The notes: generated by a model from the sequence alone, not told the origin. Shown: positions 1 to 6,586, counted from the stretch's first letter. The stretch: DNA of 6,641 nt from an uncultured Allomuricauda sp. (GCA_937911965.1 CALDPL010000280.1:1-6641), one strand, 5' to 3'. Translations and numbers: made by a program.

Positions 1-981
1 GGAGGCCCCATTGGAGGCCTTGATCAAAATATCCATGGGGGTCTGGTATAGCCAGTCCCGCGCTTTCATCGCCTTTTCCCAGGGGCGGTCTTCCTCCAAT
101 CGGGAGTAGGAGGTCATATAGACGGCGGTCCCGGCCAGGGGCAAGGACCCCTTTCCACCGGCCAATCGGTCCCGGATTTCCCCTCCGGCCCCAGTGGCGG
201 CCCCGTTGAATGGCTCCACGGTGGTCGGAAAATTATGGGTTTCCGCCTTTAGGGAAAGAACGGACTCAAAATCGCTTTCCCCATAGAAATCCGGCTTGTC
301 CGCCGACTTCGGGGCAAACTGGACCACTTTGGGTCCTTGGATAAAGGCCACGTTGTCCTTGTATGCGGAAACTATGCCATTTGGGTTGGCCTGGGAGGTT
401 TTCTTGATCAATTTGAAGAGGGATGACGGCATTTCCTGTCCGTCGATCACAAAGGTCCCGTTGAAAATCTTGTGCCTGCAGTGTTCCGAGTTGATCTGAC
501 TGAAACCGAACACTTCGGAATCCGTCAATTTTCGTCCCAGTTTCTTGGAAAGCCCCTGAAGGTACTCAACTTCCTCCCCGCTCAGGGCAAGGCCTTCCTT
601 TTGGTTGTACGCGGCGATGTCGTCGACCTCCATGATGGGATCGGGAAGGATATCGACCGTGAAGAGCTTTTGGTCCAGCCCCTTGTGTTTTTGTGCCAAC
701 ATGGGGTCGTAATCCGTATGGTCCCGGGATACCGCGATATATTCCTCGATCCGCAAAATGCCCGAAATCCCCATGTTCTGGACAATTTCGGTGGCATTGG
801 TGCTCCATGGGGTGATCATGGAGGCCCTGGGCCCAACAAAAAAGGCGTCCAGTGACGCCGCTTCGATCTTGGGGCGGTTGCCCAATAACCAGGTCAGTTT
901 ACTTTGGTCTTCCTCTGAAATGGGTCGAGTGGACTGAACGGCATATACCTTGGTCGCCATATCCCCAAAAAAATGGATCAT
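1..981 (-). CDS. purL: Phosphoribosylformylglycinamidine synthase, large single-chain type (N-terminal part)
   Basis: This gene encodes the enzyme of the fourth step of de novo purine synthesis, converting FGAR, glutamine and ATP to FGAM in the cytoplasm. I translated 327 codons from the ATG at 979-981; the frame is open to the left edge, so the gene continues outside the window. Family proteins of this type are roughly 1,200 residues or more, so only about the first quarter is visible. It covers the PurS-like N-terminal domain, the linker and the beginning of the first synthase domain. Diagnostic motifs are NSEHCRHKIFNG (His167 to Lys171 at its core) and KAETHNFPT (residues 245-253), followed by GAATGAGGEIRD. 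The C-terminal glutaminase domain lies outside. I chose the ATG at 981 because it gives MIHFFG, the usual flavobacterial PurL beginning; an in-frame ATG seven codons later (958-960) is the alternative. It is transcribed divergently from the amidohydrolase gene. The symbol could also be written purLQ-like because the glutaminase is normally fused. Confidence 0.96.
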   Translation of the reverse strand, partial: MIHFFGDMATKVYAVQSTRPISEEDQSKLTWLLGNRPKIEAASLDAFFVGPRASMITPWSTNATEIVQNMGISGILRIEEYIAVSRDHTDYDPMLAQKHKGLDQKLFTVDILPDPIMEVDDIAAYNQKEGLALSGEEVEYLQGLSKKLGRKLTDSEVFGFSQINSEHCRHKIFNGTFVIDGQEMPSSLFKLIKKTSQANPNGIVSAYKDNVAFIQGPKVVQFAPKSADKPDFYGESDFESVLSLKAETHNFPTTVEPFNGAATGAGGEIRDRLAGGKGSLPLAGTAVYMTSYSRLEEDRPWEKAMKARDWLYQTPMDILIKASNGAS

Positions 982-1013
982 ACGATAACTGGTTTGAAGG
1001 GTTTTAGAAAGTG

Positions 1014-1021
1014 CAAATTTA
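1014..1021 (-). promoter_or_regulatory. Putative Bacteroidota -7 promoter element for purL
   Basis: Read on the minus strand this is TAAATTTG, an exact match to the Bacteroidota -7 consensus TAnnTTTG. It ends 32 bases upstream of the purL ATG, which would give a leader of roughly 25 bases. I see no convincing TTG -33 element at the usual spacing upstream, and no Shine-Dalgarno sequence before the ATG, which is normal for this phylum. No purine riboswitch or PurR-like operator was recognised. Confidence 0.5.
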
Positions 1022-1078
1022 CGGCTTTAGCGTGGAATATGGATCCTTTTGAAATGGATTTGTGATCCAATGGAACAG

Positions 1079-1091
1079 GGGAATCATTCCC
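1079..1091. repeat. Short perfect inverted repeat in the divergent intergenic region
   Basis: GGGAAT and ATTCCC flank a single central C. It lies between purL and the amidohydrolase gene, about 22 bases upstream of the possible -7 box of the latter. It could be an operator half-site pair, but a 6-base palindrome in 162 bases of intergenic sequence can also arise by chance. Confidence 0.25.
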
Positions 1092-1112
1092 GGGCTTTCT
1101 CCATGGATTTCA

Positions 1113-1120
1113 TACTTTAG
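1113..1120 (+). promoter_or_regulatory. Possible -7 promoter element for the amidohydrolase gene
   Basis: TACTTTAG matches TAnnTTTG except at one base and ends 23 bases before the ATG at 1144, a sensible distance. No TTG -33 element is found at the normal spacing, so the call is weak. The rest of 982-1143 contains no other recognisable element besides the purL box and the short palindrome. Confidence 0.3.
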
Positions 1121-1143
1121 GGGCAACAAACAATTGACCAATC

Positions 1144-2736
1144 ATGAAAACCAAAGGAATCCTTTGTTGTGCACTCATGGCACTTGGCTGCACCCTTTAT
1201 GTGCCGGCACAGAAAAAATACTCCAAAAAACAGATCGAAGGCCTCAAAAAAGAGGCCGCCTCCCTGGTCGAGGCCCACAAGAAACAGTCCCAGGTCATGG
1301 TGGACAAGGTCTTCAGCTTTGCCGAACTGGGCTTTCAGGAAGTGGAGAGTTCCAACTATCTTACCGGCATCCTTAAGGAAAACGGTTTTGAAATAGAAAC
1401 TTCCATTTCGGGGATCCCCACCTCCTGGGTCGCGCATTGGAGCAATGGGGAAGGCCCGGTGATCGCCTTGGGAAGCGATCTGGACTGTATTCCCAAAGCC
1501 TCGCAATACCCCGGGGTGGCCTACCACAGACCCATAGTGGAGGGGGCCCCCGGCCATGGGGAGGGGCACAATGCGGGCATTCCCCTGAACATCACCGCCG
1601 CCCTGGCCGTAAAGCAGATCATGGAGCGGGAGGGCATCGGGGGAAGCTTGGTCCTATGGCCCGGGATCGCCGAGGAACTTTTGGCCTCAAAGGCCTGGTA
1701 TGTGCGGGATGGACTCTTTGACAAGATCGACATGTGCATCTTCACCCATGTGGACAGCAACCTGAGCGTTTCCTGGGGTCAGAGCAGCGGTACGGGCTTG
1801 ATTTCGGTGGAATATCTTTTTGAAGGGGAGGCCGCCCATTCCGCCGGAGCCCCATGGAGGGGCCGAAGTGCCCTGGATGCGGCCGAGCTCATGAACATTG
1901 GATGGAATTACAAAAGGGAACACCTGCATCCCCTTAAGAGATCCCATTCCATCTTCACCGACGGGGGCGATCAGCCCAATGTGGTGCCTTCCAAGGCCTC
2001 GATCTGGTATTTTCTCAGGGATGTCAATTACGAGGGCATCATGGAAATGTACGCGGAGGCGAACGATATTGCCCAGGGAGCGGCCCTGATGACCGGGACC
2101 AAGGTGACCCATAGGATATTGGGCACGGCCTGGCCCAGGCACTTTAACAAGGTAATCGCCGAACGCCTGTACGACAACATCAAGCAGGTGGGATTGCCCG
2201 CTTGGTCGGAGGAGGATCAGGCCCTTGCACGGGCGGTGCAACGGGAAGTTGGGGCCGGGAGGGATTCCGGACTGCACACGGAACTGGCCAAATTGGGCCT
2301 GCCCGTTGATCGGCCAATTAGCGGCGGGTCCGACGATATAGGGGATGTCTCCTGGAAATTGCCCACGGTCACCCTGCGCTTTCCATCAAATATCCCGGGA
2401 CTGCCCGGACACCATTGGGCCAATGCGATTTCCATGGCCACCCCCATTGCCCATAAGGGGGTGACGGCAGGGGCCAAGGCGGAGGCGATGACCCTTTTGG
2501 ATTTTCTGTTGGATCCGGAACTTTTGGCCAGGGCCTGGGACTATTTCAACGAGGTACAGACCAAGGATACCAAATACGAACCCATGATCTCGGCCGAAGA
2601 TCCTCCCCCGATCTATTTGAACCGGGAGAAGCAGGAACGGTTTCGTCCCGAGCTGGAAAAGTTTTATTACGACGAGACCAAATACGACAGCTATTTGGAG
2701 CAATTGGGGGTGGATTATCCGGAGATAAGGGATTGA
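1144..2736 (+). CDS. Secreted M20-family amidohydrolase, AbgB-like
   Basis: This is a 530-residue zinc- or manganese-type metallo-amidohydrolase related to subunit B of aminobenzoyl-glutamate hydrolase. It would hydrolyse an amide or peptide bond, but the substrate cannot be told from sequence. Residues 1-22 form a signal peptide (KTK, a hydrophobic stretch, then VPA before QKK), so it is probably exported to the periplasm, unlike cytoplasmic AbgB. Catalytic-domain motifs are GSDLDCIP (110-117), GHGEGHNAG (137-145), AEELLASK (176-183) containing the glutamate pair, His202 in FTHVD, GSDDIGDVSW (395-404) and PGHHW (421-425). The inserted dimerisation domain starts near EGEAAHSAGAPWRGRSALDA (227-246). 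Agreement with AbgB is strong in the GDVSWKLP and AHKG blocks. AbgB-like enzymes usually have GHGCGHN, where Cys is a metal ligand; here Glu140 replaces it. The gene stands alone: no transporter or AbgA partner is adjacent. It converges on the methyltransferase gene with one base between the stops. Confidence 0.9.
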   Translation: MKTKGILCCALMALGCTLYVPAQKKYSKKQIEGLKKEAASLVEAHKKQSQVMVDKVFSFAELGFQEVESSNYLTGILKENGFEIETSISGIPTSWVAHWSNGEGPVIALGSDLDCIPKASQYPGVAYHRPIVEGAPGHGEGHNAGIPLNITAALAVKQIMEREGIGGSLVLWPGIAEELLASKAWYVRDGLFDKIDMCIFTHVDSNLSVSWGQSSGTGLISVEYLFEGEAAHSAGAPWRGRSALDAAELMNIGWNYKREHLHPLKRSHSIFTDGGDQPNVVPSKASIWYFLRDVNYEGIMEMYAEANDIAQGAALMTGTKVTHRILGTAWPRHFNKVIAERLYDNIKQVGLPAWSEEDQALARAVQREVGAGRDSGLHTELAKLGLPVDRPISGGSDDIGDVSWKLPTVTLRFPSNIPGLPGHHWANAISMATPIAHKGVTAGAKAEAMTLLDFLLDPELLARAWDYFNEVQTKDTKYEPMISAEDPPPIYLNREKQERFRPELEKFYYDETKYDSYLEQLGVDYPEIRD

Positions 2737-2737
2737 A

Positions 2738-3949
2738 TCACTTTCGTTTCATCAAGGCCATAAAGAAACCGTCGAATCCACTGTCCGAGGAATAGATCTG
2801 GTTTTCCCGGATCAGTTCAAATTCCCGGCCGTTTTCGGATTCCAGGAATTTCTTTACCTGAAGCGTATTCTCCTGGGGAAGCACCGAACAGGTGGCATAG
2901 ACCATCTGTCCGCCTTTCTTGACCATTTTGCTGTAATTCGTAAGGATGTCCTGTTGAACGACCATGATGCGGTCGATGAAGTCCTGGTCCAATTTCCATT
3001 TGGAATCCGGATTTCTTTTGAGGACCCCAAGCCCGGAGCAGGGGGCGTCCAAAAGCAACCGGTCGGCACTGTTGTGAAGTTTTTTGATCACCTTGGTGGA
3101 ATCGATCACCCGGGTCTCGATATTGTGTGCCCCGTTCCTCCGGGCCCTGATTTTCAATTTTTTGAGCTTGCTCTCGTAGAGGTCCAGGGCTATGAGCTGC
3201 CCCTTGTTTTCCATCAGGGACGCCAGGTGAAGGGATTTCCCCCCGGCCCCGGCACAGGCGTCCACCACCCGTTGTCCAGGTTCCACTTCCAAATAGGGGG
3301 CCACCAATTGGGAGGAGGCGTCCTGTACTTCAAAGAGCCCATCCTTGAAAGCTTCCGTGATGAACACATTTTTGCGTTCCCTGAGTTTGAGGGCATCCGG
3401 ATATCCATCTATCGGACTGACCTCGATTTCTTCCTTGGCCAAATGGGCCATCAATTTGGGCTTGACCGTTCTGAGGGTATTGGTCCTGAGGATGACCTCG
3501 GCCTGTTGGTTCAGGGCCGCCAGTTCCTTGGTCCACAGTTCGCTTCCCAGGGACCGCTCCCCGAGTTGGTCCATCCAATCCGGAACGGATTCCCTGAACT
3601 TCCGGATCTTGGAGAGTTCGTCGAACCTTCCCTTTATACGGCGCTGTGGGGTGTCCCCCAATTGCTTCCAATCGGGTAGGGGAATGCCCTTGAGCACACA
3701 CCAGACCGAGAAGAGTCGGAACAGATGGGGGCGGTCATAGGGCTGGCGTACATCCGCAATTTCGCTGTACAGCCGTTTCCAGCGTACGATATCATAGGTG
3801 GTCTCCGCGATAAAGGCACGGTCCCTGGCGCCCCATCGCTTGTCGTACTTGAGTACCTTTTCAATGACCTTATCGGCATATTCCCCTTCGTTGAAGATCT
3901 GCTTCAGGGCATCCACTACGGCAAAAACCAGGTTTCGGTGCAATCGCAT
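2738..3949 (-). CDS. RsmB/NOP-family rRNA cytosine-5 methyltransferase
   Basis: The 403-residue protein is a SAM-dependent RNA m5C methyltransferase, most likely acting on 16S rRNA as RsmB does. Residues 1 to about 140 are helical and resemble the NusB-like N-terminal region of RsmB (ADKVIEKVLKYDKRWGARDR). The catalytic domain follows with FEVQDASSQLVAPYL (206-220), the SAM-binding motif I DACAGAGGKSLHLA (230-243), motif IV DAPCSGLGVLKRNPD (301-315) and motif VI YATCSVLPQEN (351-361). Cys354 of motif VI is expected to be the nucleophile attacking C6 of cytosine, and Cys304 of motif IV the residue that helps release the product; both are present, so the enzyme looks active. Length is close to E. 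coli RsmB (about 430). The ATG at 3947-3949 is preceded by a consensus -7 box at a short distance, supporting this start. The exact target base is uncertain, so I leave the symbol empty although rsmB is the closest name. Confidence 0.92.
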   Translation of the reverse strand: MRLHRNLVFAVVDALKQIFNEGEYADKVIEKVLKYDKRWGARDRAFIAETTYDIVRWKRLYSEIADVRQPYDRPHLFRLFSVWCVLKGIPLPDWKQLGDTPQRRIKGRFDELSKIRKFRESVPDWMDQLGERSLGSELWTKELAALNQQAEVILRTNTLRTVKPKLMAHLAKEEIEVSPIDGYPDALKLRERKNVFITEAFKDGLFEVQDASSQLVAPYLEVEPGQRVVDACAGAGGKSLHLASLMENKGQLIALDLYESKLKKLKIRARRNGAHNIETRVIDSTKVIKKLHNSADRLLLDAPCSGLGVLKRNPDSKWKLDQDFIDRIMVVQQDILTNYSKMVKKGGQMVYATCSVLPQENTLQVKKFLESENGREFELIRENQIYSSDSGFDGFFMALMKRK

Positions 3950-3963
3950 GATTCAAAATAAGG

Positions 3964-3993
3964 TTGCAAAGGTACCATTTCTTCTTACTTTTG
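3964..3993 (+). promoter_or_regulatory. Bacteroidota-type promoter for the BNR lipoprotein gene
   Basis: TACTTTTG at 3986-3993 matches the TAnnTTTG -7 consensus exactly. A TTG at 3964-3966 lies 19 bases upstream, the spacing expected of the -33 element. Transcription would begin near 4000, leaving a leader of only about 9 bases before the ATG at 4009. This promoter placement argues against the upstream in-frame TTG at 3964 as a translation start, since that TTG would lie upstream of the transcript. Confidence 0.6.
3967..3974 (-). promoter_or_regulatory. Bacteroidota -7 promoter element for the RsmB-type methyltransferase gene
   Basis: On the minus strand this reads TACCTTTG followed by C, an exact TAnnTTTG match. 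It ends 17 bases upstream of the ATG at 3949, so the leader would be about 10 bases. No TTG is seen at the usual -33 position. The box directly abuts the -33 TTG of the opposing promoter (3964-3966), so the two polymerase-binding sites overlap. Confidence 0.55.
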
Positions 3994-4008
3994 GGGAAAT
4001 TAAATATC

Positions 4009-5040
4009 ATGAGAAGCGCCATTGTCCCAATTGTCATGCTGTTATTGATCGGCTGTGCCCAGGAAAAAAAATCACGGCCCTTCCAAAGCGTGGCCGTTAC
4101 CCCGGTTTATGAGGACAGCATGGGCATCCGGGCCATTACCTTTTTGGATTCGAGGACCCTGGCCTTTGCGGGCAGTGATGGAATCTATGGAACGGTGGAC
4201 GTGAACACCCATAAGGTGCGTGCCAATGTACAGACCCATGACAGTCTGACCCCCAGTTTCAGGGCCGTGGCCAAGACCAGCAATGATTTCTTCATGCTCT
4301 CCATCGAAAGTCCGGCCCTGCTCTTCAAGACCGGGGATTCCGGACAAATGGAACTGGTGTACAAGGAGGAAGGGGAAGGGGTCTTTTACGACAGCATGAC
4401 CTTCTGGGATGACAATGACGGTATTGCCGTGGGCGATACCGTGGAGGGATGCCTATCGATCATCGTCACCAGGGACGGGGGGAACCATTGGAGTAAAATT
4501 CCCTGTTCGGAGTTACCTGAAGGCATGGAAGGTGAAGGGGCCTTTGCGGCCAGCGACAGCAATATTGCGGTAGTTGGGGACCAAGCTTGGATCGGGACCA
4601 CCCATGGCAGGATCTACCATTCCACCGATAGGGGCCGGAGCTGGGAAATACAGACCACTCCCATAGTGAACCGGGCCCCCACCCAAGGGATCTATTCCAT
4701 GGATTTTTACGATGGACAGACCGGATTTGCCATAGGGGGCGACTATACCCAACCCGATTCCAACAAGGCCAATAAGGCCGTGACCCATGATGGGGGCACG
4801 AGTTGGAAGCTGATTGCCGATGGCAGGGGCCCGGTCTATAAAAGCTGTGTGCAATTTGTTCCGGGTACGGAGGGAAAAGGCTTGGTGGCCCTAGGATTTA
4901 CCGGGATTTCCTATTCCTGGGACGGCGGGGAAAACTGGAGGGATCTCAGCGATGAATCCTTTTATACCCTTAGGTTCCTCAACGACAGCATTGCCTATGC
5001 GGCGGGCAAGAACCGGATCGCCCGATTGCATTTCAAATAG
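4009..5040 (+). CDS. BNR/Asp-box repeat lipoprotein (sialidase/YCF48-like beta-propeller fold)
   Basis: The 343-residue protein has a clear lipoprotein signal: MRSAIVPIVMLLLIGC, with lipobox LIGC and acylated Cys16, so it should be anchored to a membrane, probably the outer membrane. The rest is a predicted beta-propeller with four Asp boxes: TRDGGNHW (154-161), STDRGRSW (205-212), THDGGTSW (259-266) and SWDGGENW (303-310). A degenerate copy may lie near KTGDSGQ (107-113). This pattern, S/T-x-D-x-G-x-x-W at turns between strands, is shared by sialidases, sortilin-like and YCF48-like proteins. No sialidase catalytic set (arginine triad, FRIP motif) is visible, so I expect a binding or scaffold role rather than hydrolysis; similar proteins are often labelled oxidoreductase without support. 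The ATG at 4009 is preferred over the in-frame TTG at 3964 because it puts the signal peptide at the N-terminus and lies downstream of the promoter. Its partner is unknown. Confidence 0.85.
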   Translation: MRSAIVPIVMLLLIGCAQEKKSRPFQSVAVTPVYEDSMGIRAITFLDSRTLAFAGSDGIYGTVDVNTHKVRANVQTHDSLTPSFRAVAKTSNDFFMLSIESPALLFKTGDSGQMELVYKEEGEGVFYDSMTFWDDNDGIAVGDTVEGCLSIIVTRDGGNHWSKIPCSELPEGMEGEGAFAASDSNIAVVGDQAWIGTTHGRIYHSTDRGRSWEIQTTPIVNRAPTQGIYSMDFYDGQTGFAIGGDYTQPDSNKANKAVTHDGGTSWKLIADGRGPVYKSCVQFVPGTEGKGLVALGFTGISYSWDGGENWRDLSDESFYTLRFLNDSIAYAAGKNRIARLHFK

Positions 5041-5058
5041 GGATCCAAGGAGGCCCTA
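5038..5058. terminator. Weak inverted repeat spanning two convergent stop codons
   Basis: TAGGG at 5038-5042 and CCCTA at 5054-5058 form a 5-base stem that includes both TAG stop codons, with an inner TCC/GGA pair (5044-5046 and 5049-5051). No T-tract follows on either strand and the inner loop is only two bases, so a functional bidirectional terminator is doubtful. It is the only candidate in the 15-base gap. Confidence 0.2.
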
Positions 5059-6174
5059 GTTGCCGAAGTTCTGCATTTCCACCAGCTTTCTGTAGCCTTT
5101 TTTGGATCTCATGAGCTCCTCATGGGTCCCCTGTTCCACGATTTCCCCTTTGTTGATCACCACAATGGTATCCGCATTTTGAATGGTGGAAAGACGGTGG
5201 GCGATGACTATGGAGGTGCGATCCTTCATCATGTTCTCCAAGGCGTCCTGAACCAGGCGTTCACTCTCGGTGTCCAGGGCGGAAGTGGCCTCGTCCAGGA
5301 CCATGATGGGCGGGTTCTTCAATACGGCCCTTGCAATGGACAGGCGCTGTTTCTGGCCCCCACTGAGTTTATTGCCACTGTCCCCGATATTGGTGTCGTA
5401 GCCGTGGGGCAGTTCCATGATGAAGTCGTGGGCGTTGGCGACCTTTGCCGCGGCAACGATCTCATCGAGGCTTGCGTCTTCCTTGGCCAGGGAAATGTTG
5501 TTGCGCACCGAATCGTTGAAGAGAATGGAGTCCTGGGTCACCAGGCCCATAAGGGAACGCAGGGATTTTTTGGTGATGTTCCTGATATTGGTGCCGTCGA
5601 TCGTGACCTCACCCTGGTTCACATCGTAAAAACGGGTCACCAAATTGGCCAAGGTGCTCTTTCCGCTCCCGGACTGCCCCACCAAGGCCACGGTCTTTCC
5701 CTTTTCGACCTTGAGGTTGAAGTTCTTCAACACATAATCGTCCTCGTACTTGAAGGAGACGTCCCTGAGTTCGATCCCCGTATTGAAATCGGTCTTTTCC
5801 AGGGCGTCCTCCAGGTCCTTGATCGGGTTTTCCGTCTCCAGGATCTCCAGGACACGCTCCGCGGCCGCATTTCCCTTTTTGACCCCATAGGAGGCCTTGC
5901 TGATGGCCTTGGCCGGGGTCAGGATGTTATAGGCCAATCCCATATAGGCGATAAAGGAAGAGGCGTCCAAGCTCTTGTCCACCAAGACCATTTGTCCCCC
6001 GAACCAGAGCAGTACCCCGATGACCAGGATGCCCAGGAACTCCCCGGTAGGGGAGGCCAGGTTCTGTCGGTTCAACAGGGAGTTGGAGAACCTGTAGAAT
6101 CGGTCCGTTGAATTTTTAAAGGTTTTGTGGAAGCGGGATTCCGCATTGAAGGCCTTGATCACGCGCAAGCCGCC
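5056..6174 (-). CDS. MsbA-like ABC exporter, C-terminal 372 residues (N-terminus lost at the junction)
   Basis: This fragment belongs to a type-IV half-transporter with fused membrane and ATPase domains, the family that flips lipid A precursors or exports drugs across the inner membrane. Counting from the junction, residues 1 to about 100 are the end of the membrane domain (GGLRVIKAFNAESRFHKTF, then a helix near FLGILVIGVLLWFGG), and 135-372 are the ATPase. ATPase motifs are complete: Walker A GQSGSGKST (166-174), Q-loop Gln214, signature LSGGQ (270-274), Walker B IMVLDEAT (290-297), D-loop SALD (298-301) and H-loop His326. Family proteins have about 590-610 residues, so roughly 230 N-terminal residues with the first membrane helices are missing. 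The frame remains open to an ATG at 6279, but the 35 residues thus added (LAEGGEILLEDSPF and before) do not resemble any ABC exporter and come from the foreign sequence. It converges on the lipoprotein gene 15 bases away. The substrate is undetermined. Confidence 0.9.
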   Translation of the reverse strand, partial: GGLRVIKAFNAESRFHKTFKNSTDRFYRFSNSLLNRQNLASPTGEFLGILVIGVLLWFGGQMVLVDKSLDASSFIAYMGLAYNILTPAKAISKASYGVKKGNAAAERVLEILETENPIKDLEDALEKTDFNTGIELRDVSFKYEDDYVLKNFNLKVEKGKTVALVGQSGSGKSTLANLVTRFYDVNQGEVTIDGTNIRNITKKSLRSLMGLVTQDSILFNDSVRNNISLAKEDASLDEIVAAAKVANAHDFIMELPHGYDTNIGDSGNKLSGGQKQRLSIARAVLKNPPIMVLDEATSALDTESERLVQDALENMMKDRTSIVIAHRLSTIQNADTIVVINKGEIVEQGTHEELMRSKKGYRKLVEMQNFGN

Positions 6175-6207
6175 GAACGGGCTGTCTTCGAGCAGGATCT
6201 CGCCGCC
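6163..6207. other. Junction between flavobacterial and proteobacterial sequence
   Basis: The minus-strand exporter homology is convincing up to GGLRVIKAF (Gly codons at 6169-6174) and stops there; flavobacterial homologues normally have EETL before GGLR, but here it is DSPF. The plus-strand LivH homology is convincing from AFGKAIRACADN, starting near 6205. The bases between, 6175-6204, fit neither family well. Composition becomes much more GC-rich to the right. Two genes on opposite strands are cut at the same point, and no transposase, integrase, tRNA or direct repeat is present. A chimera made during assembly or DNA amplification is the simplest explanation. Confidence 0.85.
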
Positions 6208-6579
6208 TTCGGCAAGGCGATCCGCGCGTGCGCCGACAACCTGCTCGGCGCGCAGGTGGTCGGGCTGAACGTCAAGCACCTGTATGCGCTGACCTTCGGG
6301 CTCGGCACCGCTTGTGTCGGCGTCGCCGGAACGCTGCTGTCGATGATGGTCGACGTCACGCCGGGGCTCGGGCCCGCCTATACGCTGCTCGCCTTCGTCA
6401 TCGTGATCATCGGCGGGCTCGGCTCCATGGTCGGGGCGCTGGCCGGGGGAATCCTGATCGGCGTCTCGGAGTCAGTGGCCGGACTGCTGATCACGCCGTC
6501 GGCCAAGAGCATGTTCTCGTTCGCGCTGCTAATCCTCGTGCTTGCGTTCCGGCCGCAGGGCCTGTTCCGGGCGCGGTGA
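6175..6579 (+). CDS. livH: Branched-chain amino acid ABC transporter permease LivH (C-terminal fragment)
   Basis: The 134 visible residues are the C-terminal half of an inner-membrane permease of the Leu/Ile/Val (HAAT) importer family, normally about 290-310 residues. Reliable homology begins at AFGKAIRACADN (residues 11-22), followed by VGLNVKHLYALTFGLG (29-44), a helix, then the family motif GGLGSMVGALAGGILIG (80-96) that contacts the ATPase subunits, a last helix LLILVLAFRPQGLF and the stop at 6577-6579. The first ten residues (ERAVFEQDLA) do not match well and may belong to the junction. The N-terminal half and any start codon are missing. Codon third positions are almost all G or C, unlike the left part of the window, pointing to an alphaproteobacterium or similar donor. 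livM follows after 7 bases, as in typical liv operons. The substrate could also be another amide or urea-type compound, as in related importers. Confidence 0.88.
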   Translation, partial: ERAVFEQDLAAFGKAIRACADNLLGAQVVGLNVKHLYALTFGLGTACVGVAGTLLSMMVDVTPGLGPAYTLLAFVIVIIGGLGSMVGALAGGILIGVSESVAGLLITPSAKSMFSFALLILVLAFRPQGLFRAR

Positions 6580-6586
6580 AGCGGCG

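Noticed and set aside
472..855. 127-codon plus-strand frame within the purL region
   Set aside because: The minus strand translates without interruption as PurL from 981 to 1 with family motifs, so this is an antisense shadow.
1687..2277. 196-codon minus-strand frame inside the amidohydrolase gene
   Set aside because: It is an antisense shadow of the M20 gene, which has conserved motifs throughout this stretch.
2954..3679. 241-codon open frame opposite the rRNA methyltransferase
   Set aside because: It is a shadow of a well-supported gene; there are no motifs, and it does not have its own promoter.
3964..4008. Upstream TTG start that would lengthen the BNR lipoprotein by 15 residues
   Set aside because: The extension would put MQRYHFFLLLGKLNI before an ideal lipoprotein signal, and the TTG lies in the likely -33 promoter element, upstream of the predicted transcript.
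5122..6111. 329-codon open frame on the plus strand opposite the ABC exporter
   Set aside because: It is antisense to a gene with a full set of ABC motifs. Strong use of G and C at third codon positions suppresses stops on the other strand; the translation shows no recognisable domain and is rich in Gly, His, Val and Gln as expected of a shadow frame.
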